From NCBI GenBank assembly GCA_911728435.2, contig OU452206.1:15902297-15966296 (forward strand): a stretch of DNA of 64,000 bases. Reading direction: 5' to 3'. The notes under the pieces are model-generated. The model saw nothing but the letters and a program-made list of their open reading frames with translations. It searched no databases and had not been told where the DNA came from. Source of the DNA: Apoderus coryli (lineage: Eukaryota > Arthropoda > Insecta > Coleoptera > Attelabidae). Below are positions 57,839 through 64,000 of this stretch, piece by piece (the first letter of the stretch is position 1; each line of letters opens with the position of its first letter). The translations under genes and the position numbers were made by a program.

Positions 57839-58675
57839 ACGCTGTCACTTACCAATTAAAAATTATTAATAACAATGGCGGGGTAAAAAATATTGTTTTT
57901 CTACGACTGTCTTTAAATGCCTTTATTATATGTTCAATCATGATTTGAAAATGTAGTACCTTGTAATCTTGTTTTTCATTTCCATTTCCATTTATTTTAG
58001 TGTGACAATATTCAATATAGTTTAACACCACCTAGTCAATTTAATACTTCTAACTTATCGTATTTAGGCTTACGCTAACAGGTGTAAGTTTCGAAAAACA
58101 AATATTTTCCTCAAAATTATGTTTAATTTATTTAAAAGCATTAAAACAGTCGTAGGAAAAGTATAGTGTGAAGCTCACATGAAATGAACATTTCCTACTC
58201 GTATGATTGCATTAAATCACAATTTAACTACTTTACGGAAGACCTTTGAAGTAGTCACATGATACAACTAAAATATACAGGGTATTCCGTTTGATATAAG
58301 AGATTATAGTGTGAATATATTAATAATAGAATATCTGAATATCCATTATAGCATTTTTCACAATTAAATTTGCAAATAAATCAAGAAACAGTCGAATTTT
58401 GACAAGAATGGTGACAAATTAATTTTTTCAATGACGTTTTTGATTGTTTATGTTTGGTTTGTGGAAATTGAAACGAAAGGTGATGATTCCTTATTAAAAA
58501 TTAAGGGTAGTTTGAAGAATCATTTTATAAAAAAAATATTTTCAAATTATGAAAAACCAACGAACCAAAATAGAAGATACGGTAGTCCTAAAAATAACTT
58601 CCACCACTATTAAGGTTAACGTTAACGTCTGGCGCTAAGTATTTCTCAGATTATAACGACATTAATTAATAAGCA

Positions 58676-58985
58676 GCATGTACAGGGTGATACAAAAAAA
58701 CATTAATTAACCCACATTTAAGAAATTTGAAATGTATAGAAATTTATATACGGGGTGAATCAAAAATGTATTTCTTTATTTTGTTAAGGACAAGAAAGTA
58801 ATATTTCTTTGAAAGTTAAACTATAAGCTCCTAGAGGTTATCTACGGGGTATCTCAAAAATGTTTCTATTTATTTTCAATTTACGGTAGAACGTAATATA
58901 TAGAAAAATTTTCAGATTTTTTTTTGTTTTTTAGATTGGTTATGAAATTATTGCACAGGGTGGTTAAAAAATGTTTCAAAATTTT
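58676..58985. repeat. degenerate tandem repeat of 70-110-bp units starting TACRGGGT
   Basis: Units start at about 58680 (TACAGGGTGATACAAAAAAA), 58752 (TACGGGGTGAATCAAAAATG), 58845 (TACGGGGTATCTCAAAAATG) and 58957 (CACAGGGTGGTTAAAAAATG). Each has the same opening, but lengths vary. The opening motif also starts the 2.2-kb foldback at 18 kb. Confidence 0.6.
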
Positions 58986-59007
58986 TTTTTTAAGTATTTT
59001 TAGGTAT

Positions 59008-59080
59008 ATCGTCATTGGTAGAGCGTTCGCTTCGCATGCGAAAGGTTAGGGGTTCGAATCCTAGCTCTGGCAATACTTTT
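59008..59080 (+). repeat. tRNA-Ala(CGC)-like SINE or pseudo-tRNA
   Basis: GGTAGAGCG (box A part), an anticodon stem-loop TTCGC TTCGCAT GCGAA with CGC in the anticodon position, and the T arm GGGGTTCGAATCC (box B) followed by TAGCTCTGGCA. The 5' acceptor strand does not pair with the 3' end, so it is not an intact tRNA. A long T-rich tail follows. Related copy at 48130-48200. Confidence 0.6.
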
Positions 59081-60460
59081 TTGTAATTTAGTTTTTGAAT
59101 TTTTGTTTTTAAATTTTTTTTTAAACTTTTTTTTAATTTTTTTTTTGAATTTTTTTGTTTTTAAATTTTTTTTTTTAATTTTTTTTTTATTTTTTTTTAT
59201 AACCCTCAATGACTTTTGTTGTTTTATTTTAATTATTAAAAGAACAAAAACTTAAAATAATACACAAATACTACTAAGGTACCATCGACCAGCAATCACC
59301 CTGTATATTATAATGTAAAAGACACGTCACTATAATAATAAAAGACACAAAGAAAATATGTTAAATAAACTGTTGCCCTCGAGGCACGAATAGCTGTCCG
59401 CATATTTAAGTGTAAAAGTAATAATTTTATGATTTTTTTGTCATTTATCTAAATTTAATAAATTTTTGTTTTGTTTTAGACATCAGCTATCGGGTTTTGT
59501 TTATTTTTCTTCTCTTTGGAGGCACTATTTATACGTACATATTTTATATTTCAGATCTTCTAGGCCAAGTTCTTGTACGCAAAATAATTGATTTTTTTAG
59601 TTTTATTATAAAATTTATTTTGCCCCCTTGTCTACTATTTACGAACCCCTATGTAAACAAAATTATGCTGCATGTTGGAGGTTATCTTATATCAAAGCTA
59701 TATATAAGTAGCCAATTTTTCTGTTATATTTCGAAAAACATTTTTTTTTTCGTTTTTGACCCATATTTCGAACGCCTGTCTGAACCAGTTCATTTATGTA
59801 AAATTTTTTAGGTTATATTCTATCACAACTACGAAAAATTATTCCGTATTCCGAATAAGTTTAGGAAGTATATATGTTTTTATTTTGACCCCTTTTACAC
59901 TATTTACGAACGCCTATGAAATCAAGTTATTTATAACATTTTTCTTAGGTTATATTCTATCAAAGCTATAAATAACTAGTCAATATTTCTGCTATGTGAA
60001 ACTTAATAAAAATCAAAACGCTCTATATTTACCTATAGGGAACCCTTATTGTTCATATTTAAATAAAAAATGTGATAAAATATAGGGCATCTGAATTAAA
60101 AAAAAGATAAATTTGATATGCCACACTTTTTGAAGCACCTTGTAGGTATATGTTCAATTATTTTAAAAACGTAGCCTTAATGGGCGCGGCAACACAATTT
60201 ACTGCTGCTTACACCCCGTCACATATATTATACCAACAACCATATTTCCTAGTTATTTACATATTTGCCCTAAAATAACCAATTTAAGTTTTCTACAAAG
60301 TGGAAAAAAGGGAGACTATTTTTAGGGATTTCTAATATAGTACGTGCCATCCACGCGCATCTAAACTCACAACTTTTGCTACATGTGCTAGCGATTTTTG
60401 TTAAAATACATAAGGGACGTAAAAATGTCGAATATATAACTAAAAAAATAGGGTGGCTTT

Positions 60461-60720
60461 GTATAATAGTGGGGAAACGCTATAGCACGCGAACGAGAGG
60501 GTCTTTCTATTTTTTGCTTCCTGTTGTGTGTCGTATGCCGTTTGTACGAAAAAAAACCGGGCAAAAATAGATGCAGGGGAATGTTTTTAGGTAGTTAAGA
60601 TTGGGCTTGATTTAGATTTTTCTGCCACTTTTTTTTTCATATGTTTTTTATGTAGAGAACAGGTTTATGTTTTTTATACGTTTTTAAACGCACAAGTGTT
60701 TTAAGAAACAAGTGGTTGCC
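60461..60720 (+). repeat. dispersed repeat, copy 1
   Basis: Shares with 63475-63800 the ordered blocks TAGCACRCGAACGAG, AAAAATAGATGCA and TTAAGAAACAAGTG in the same orientation, with diverged sequence between. The repeat family is not recognised. Confidence 0.55.
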
Positions 60721-61251
60721 GTAAATTAAAATTAACTGAATATACGGGGCAAATCATATTGAGTAATTTTAAATTAAATTGTTTTGTTCTAAATTTAAGT
60801 ATTATAGCTTAGATTTCTTTATTAAGTTTGTACTTTGTTTATTGTGTTTCATTTGACAACGTTTTAGGGTTTACAAGTACAGTAGCGGCTCGTTAACACG
60901 TTCGCTGCCACCTCGGTCTAAACGACAAGAAAAAATTGTTTCGACTTCAAGTACTCGGTCAAATAGACTCTGTAGCTAAATTGTAATGAAAGCTAAACTC
61001 CACTAAAGTAAGCTATGCAATAGCCATAACAGCATTGTTAGGTAGGTATTGACAGCTGTGATATTTACCAAATAAGTGATATCTTGTTGACCGAAATACG
61101 AGGGGACATTTTTATTTTCTAAATGACTAGTCGATATAATTCTGCTTCAACTAACAATTATTTTTTTGCAATGTGCAATACAAAACTCCATAATATATAA
61201 TTAATAAAAACAAGATCTAAATATGCAGGGTTTTGGTAAACTTCGTTCGTA
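60721..61251. other. gene-free spacer before the second mariner
   Basis: AT-rich; nothing recognised. Confidence 0.5.
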
Positions 61252-62084
61252 TACGAGGGTTGCCTTTTATATTTCTGGATTAGAGAATAAAAACAAATAT
61301 TTATCATCGAAAATCACTTTATTGTTTTTCAAAATATTCCCCATAAAGACAATACACTTTTGCATGCGTTTGAACCAATTATCGAAGAACTTTTGCCACT
61401 CTGATTGAGGTATCAGCAAAACATGCATTCTGAAGCAACCGCTTCTTCAGGTGTCGAAAAATGTTGACCTCTCAGTTTGTCTTTTACATACGGGAATAAA
61501 AAGAAGTCATTCGGTGCCCAGTCAGGACTATACCGCGGATGACTCATCAACTCGATGTTTTGGGTGCTCAAAAATGCAGTTGTTTGAGCTCGCATTGTCG
61601 TGGTGAAGAGTGATCCGTCTTCGGCGGTTGGTTTTCCTGATTTCTTGGAAGACAACTGGCAAACAAATGGTTGTGTACCACTCAGAATTGACTGTTCTGC
61701 GTTGTTCTAGGGGTACGGTTGCGACATGTCCAGTTTTTCTGAAAAAACAGGCGACCATTTGCTTGGAAGTGCTTCCTGCGCGAACAACTATGTTTCTCAT
61801 CTTGAACACCCACACAGTCGACTGCTGTTTGCTTTCGGGCTCATAAGCGTAAATCCACAATTCATCACCTGTCACGATGTCATAGACGTGTTTCGAAGCA
61901 CCGCGATCGTATATTTTGAGCATTTCTTTCGACCAATCGTTTTTTGAGCGACTGACAAATTGTGTGGGATCCAACGCGAACAAATTTTTTTGGCAGTCAA
62001 ATGTTTATGCAATATTGAATGTATGCTGGTCCCACTAATGCCTAAGGTTGTCTCATAATTGTATTTTCCACTGTGACAAAAAAC

Positions 62085-62628
62085 TTATAAGTATCATCTT
62101 TATTTGAGGTGTTTTGAACAATCAAATCTAAAGGGCTATACTTTCTCGATTTCACTGAAATTAAATTTGCCTAAATATTTGTCAAAAACAGTCCCAATTC
62201 GTAAGAAACCAGTCGAAGAACGAAAATGTGAGCAAAAAAAAAAATCATTCATAAAGGCCGATTTAATTGAAATTTTAGAAGAAAAAAGAAAAGTTGTTTT
62301 CTATATTTTTTTAACTACGCGCGGTTATCGCAGTAACATAAAACATTAATACGAGCAGGGTAATAGATAGTTTTTAGAATAACAATAAATGTCCAACACT
62401 CTACATAATATTTCTATTTTATTTCCGTTTATGTTTTCTTTCTGACAACATTTGTAATATTTCAGGCAAACGATCTAACAATTGCCCGGCATTTAAATTA
62501 AAGTCATTATCAGCCCATAAATCTGCCACCTTCAACACCTTTCTCTTTCAACATTATGCCATTAACAGGAAACTTTGGTATTTCCCATTTTAAAAACTCC
62601 TCTAAATACGGCGAGTTGTCTTGCAATC
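62085..62628. other. non-mariner segment inserted inside the mariner transposase
   Basis: Mariner coding stops after HELRLQD (near 62628) and resumes at ETTLGISG (near 62085). The insert begins, on the same strand, with an in-frame coding stretch like the CCA-adding enzyme (listed separately). The rest is AT-rich; a plus-strand frame at 62104-62349 rich in Lys/Glu (PVEERKCEQKKKSF) ends about 70 bases from the stop of the minus-strand frame, as two converging gene ends would. Confidence 0.65.
62419..62628 (-). pseudogene. fragment resembling the C-terminus of tRNA CCA-adding enzyme
   Basis: Minus strand: NSPYLEEFLKWEIPKFPVNG then IMLKEKGVEGGRFMG; after a one-base shift DLWADNDFNLNAGQLLDRLP and EILQMLSERKHKRK to a stop at 62419-62421. 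The pattern W..P.FPV.G..L...GV..G..MG followed by a helix ending in WA...F recalls the tail of eukaryotic tRNA nucleotidyltransferase (TRNT1), which adds CCA to tRNA 3' ends. About ten residues normally found between the two parts are missing. Identification is from memory of the family and needs a search. Confidence 0.5.
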
Positions 62629-63023
62629 TCAGTTCGTGCACAGGATCAATGGTTTTCGGAACAACAACTAATTTTGGACGACCTTCACGAAATTCGTCTT
62701 GGAGTGAACTACGACCACTATTGAATTCACCATATACCATCGATAAACACTGGTCCTTGATGGAGCTTCATCGCCAAAAATTGAATTAAGTTCATCCATG
62801 CACTGTTGCTGAGTTAATCCACATCGAAAGTTGTAAAAAATAATCGCACGAAAATGTTTATGGCCGAGATGAATCTTTTAAGTTACTGTAAACAACACAA
62901 ATAGCGCTGGTATGTCAAAACGTTCTGAACCTCAAAAATGTTCAACTTTACTATAGAACTGTCAGTTGCCAGATTGCAACACCAGGGTTGCCAAATCCCG
63001 AAATATAAAAGGCAACCCTCGTA

Positions 63024-64000
63024 ACAGCTGTAGAATGACAGTTCTCATGTCATGTCAACAGTGGGCTGATATATGGCAAACCAATGTAGTTTATCATAAT
63101 TTTGAATGATTTCTTTGCATTTTATTTACAAAATTTTGTTGCAATTAATAAAAATAATAACTATATATCTCAAGCAGCTATGTAATGTTATATTCAAGGA
63201 CTATTTTTGTGGATTAATAGAACTGCTGTAGCTGTAGCTTAGATCGTGTATATGGCATTAAAATGTGTTGCTACACATGGTATTTCGTGACAAAACTATA
63301 ATAATGTAACAGTTTGGTCTATTTTAGTAAAACTCTCTAGTGCAGCCTCCAATGAATTTCATAAAAACGGAAAATCGTTATTTTTAGTAGGTATATACAT
63401 ACATAACATCCAAAAAGTAAAAAAAAAATATATATTGGGGTGCAACATAAGCAAAAATAAGTATATAAGGGGAGAGAGATGAAATAGCACACGCGAACGA
63501 GGGTTGAATTTTTTTTCAGTATTGAGGGAAATGGCTGATGAACGTAAAAATAGATGCAACGGAATTCGGTTCCGATATATGTAGGCATCTTTTTTTGTGG
63601 TGTACTTGATGGTTTTTGCTTTAGTATTTTTTTTTTTTTTAGTTGCGATATGATATATACAAAATGATGATGATGATTTTGGGGCGTTTTTTAGGGATGC
63701 GCAGGTTGGCTTTTTTATATTAGGTGTGTTGATGCAAAGGGGAGACAAGTGAATCTTGTTTTTTTTTCTTTTTTTTTTAAATTAAGAAACAAGTGTAGTT
63801 GTCAGTAAGATGGTTGTTTTTTTTTTTAGTAATTTATAAGGTTGTTAAAATATATTTGGATTTTTCAACCCCAAACAAATTAAGATACAAATATGCGGTT
63901 AATTTTATTATTTTTAGTTATTTTAGAATTTTCGATTTTTCTACAGTACAGATTAAAGATGGATCAGACAAAATTAATTTATTTAATTATAAAGAAAATT
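63024..64000. other. repeat-rich right end of the window
   Basis: Holds copy 2 of the dispersed repeat (63475-63800), a short ATG trinucleotide run at 63664-63676 and several T runs. No gene recognised; minus-strand frames at 63337-63748 come from low-complexity T-rich sequence. Confidence 0.5.
63475..63800 (+). repeat. dispersed repeat, copy 2
   Basis: See copy 1 at 60461-60720. The two direct copies flank the second mariner. Confidence 0.55.

Larger units (their letters stand above)
57839..60460. other. gene-free, repeat-rich spacer
   Basis: Contains the CAGGGTG-type tandem repeat and the tRNA-like SINE listed separately, a T-rich low-complexity tract at 59090-59200, and plus-strand frames at 59497-59971 that are hydrophobic but made of T-rich sequence; I see no gene. 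Confidence 0.5.
61413..62890 (-). pseudogene. mariner transposase, interrupted by an insert and frameshifts
   Basis: Minus strand, in order: FRAIIFYNFRCGLTQQQCMD (about 62860), SIFGDEAPSRTSVYRWY, RSSLQDEFREGRPK, VPKTIDPVHELRLQD, then the insert, then ETTLGISGTSIHSILHKHL, KKICSRW, GASKHVYDIVTGDELWIYAY (first Asp), STSKQMVACFF, ITLHHDNASS (second Asp) and YSPDWAPNDFFLFP (third Asp). It is a D,D34D mariner protein. Frameshifts lie near 62740, 61980 and 61590. Confidence 0.88.
61252..63023 (-). mobile_element. mariner element with a foreign insert
   Basis: TA at 61252-61253 and 63022-63023. Both ends begin CGAGGGTTGCCTTTTATATT and continue TC, an inverted repeat of about 25-29 bp. Subtracting the roughly 0.54-kb insert leaves 1.2-1.3 kb, normal for mariner. 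Belongs to a different mariner group than the 13.6-kb copy, as both ends and protein differ. Confidence 0.9.

Noticed and set aside
59008..59080. Functional tRNA-Ala gene
   Set aside because: The 5' acceptor strand does not pair with the 3' end and box A is degenerate; a related fragment elsewhere supports a SINE.
59497..59971. Hydrophobic frames at 59.5-60.0 kb as a membrane protein
   Set aside because: Hydrophobicity follows from T-rich sequence; no start context, no conserved motif.
62104..62349. Plus-strand Lys/Glu-rich frame inside the mariner insert as a real gene
   Set aside because: It lies in a fragment enclosed by transposon sequence and starts without a recognisable domain; at best the tail of a captured gene.
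63337..63748. Two long overlapping minus-strand frames near the right end
   Set aside because: They arise from T-rich runs and simple repeats and overlap a dispersed repeat.

Overview
This is a window of AT-rich eukaryotic nuclear DNA. Genes have several exons with GT-AG introns and sit in a background dense with transposons. The gene content and the transposon types (mariner, Tc1, Penelope-like and non-LTR elements) point to an insect. The order cannot be fixed from the sequence; a beetle is a reasonable guess but only a guess.

Seven host genes can be read. From left to right they are: (1) the 3' part of taiman, the steroid/juvenile hormone receptor coactivator, six exons on + ending at 16392; (2) COMMD2, four exons on +, 22043-22938; (3) a very-long-chain 3-hydroxyacyl-CoA dehydratase (HACD), five exons on -, 34142 down to 23831; (4) a GCFC-family gene (PAXBP1-like), four exons on +, 37220-39778; (5) beta-1,3-galactosyltransferase 6, two exons on +, 43697-44883; (6) a CDCA3/Tome-1-like gene, two exons on -, 51104 down to 48505; (7) the TFIIF beta subunit (GTF2F2), four exons on +, 51777-52755. 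All exon junctions listed keep the reading frame. COMMD2 and HACD converge. HACD/GCFC and CDCA3-like/GTF2F2 are divergent pairs; the second pair shares a 0.67-kb spacer that probably holds both promoters. The genes are ordinary housekeeping or regulatory genes and do not form a pathway.

Introns and spacers are filled with mobile DNA. There are pieces of at least three non-LTR retrotransposons, two mariner elements with recognisable ends, a Tc1-like element carrying a nested MITE-like insertion, a Harbinger fragment, a THAP-exon element nested in another element, a relic of a Tc1/mariner-type transposase, a Penelope-like remnant, and several foldback or MITE-like repeats. From about 53 kb to the end no host gene was found, only repeats.

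The most interesting signal is a scattered family of hammerhead ribozyme motifs. I count about eleven copies on both strands (3.5, 7.9, 8.3, 12.7, 17.5, 17.7, 24.85, 26.76 with 28.08, 29.05, 46.9 and 47.8 kb). Several sit in the arms of inverted repeats, and one such repeat encloses the C-terminal end of a Penelope-like ORF. Most copies carry one extra residue before stem II and a palindromic helix III; the 24.85-kb copy is fully canonical, and one copy is split by a retrotransposon lying in its stem-II loop. Other unusual structures are a mariner that seems to have swallowed a host gene fragment resembling the end of the CCA-adding enzyme, a perfect 30-bp hairpin in the CDCA3-like intron, a 2.2-kb foldback with 0.8-kb arms, and a degenerate, nearly G-free telomere-like satellite.
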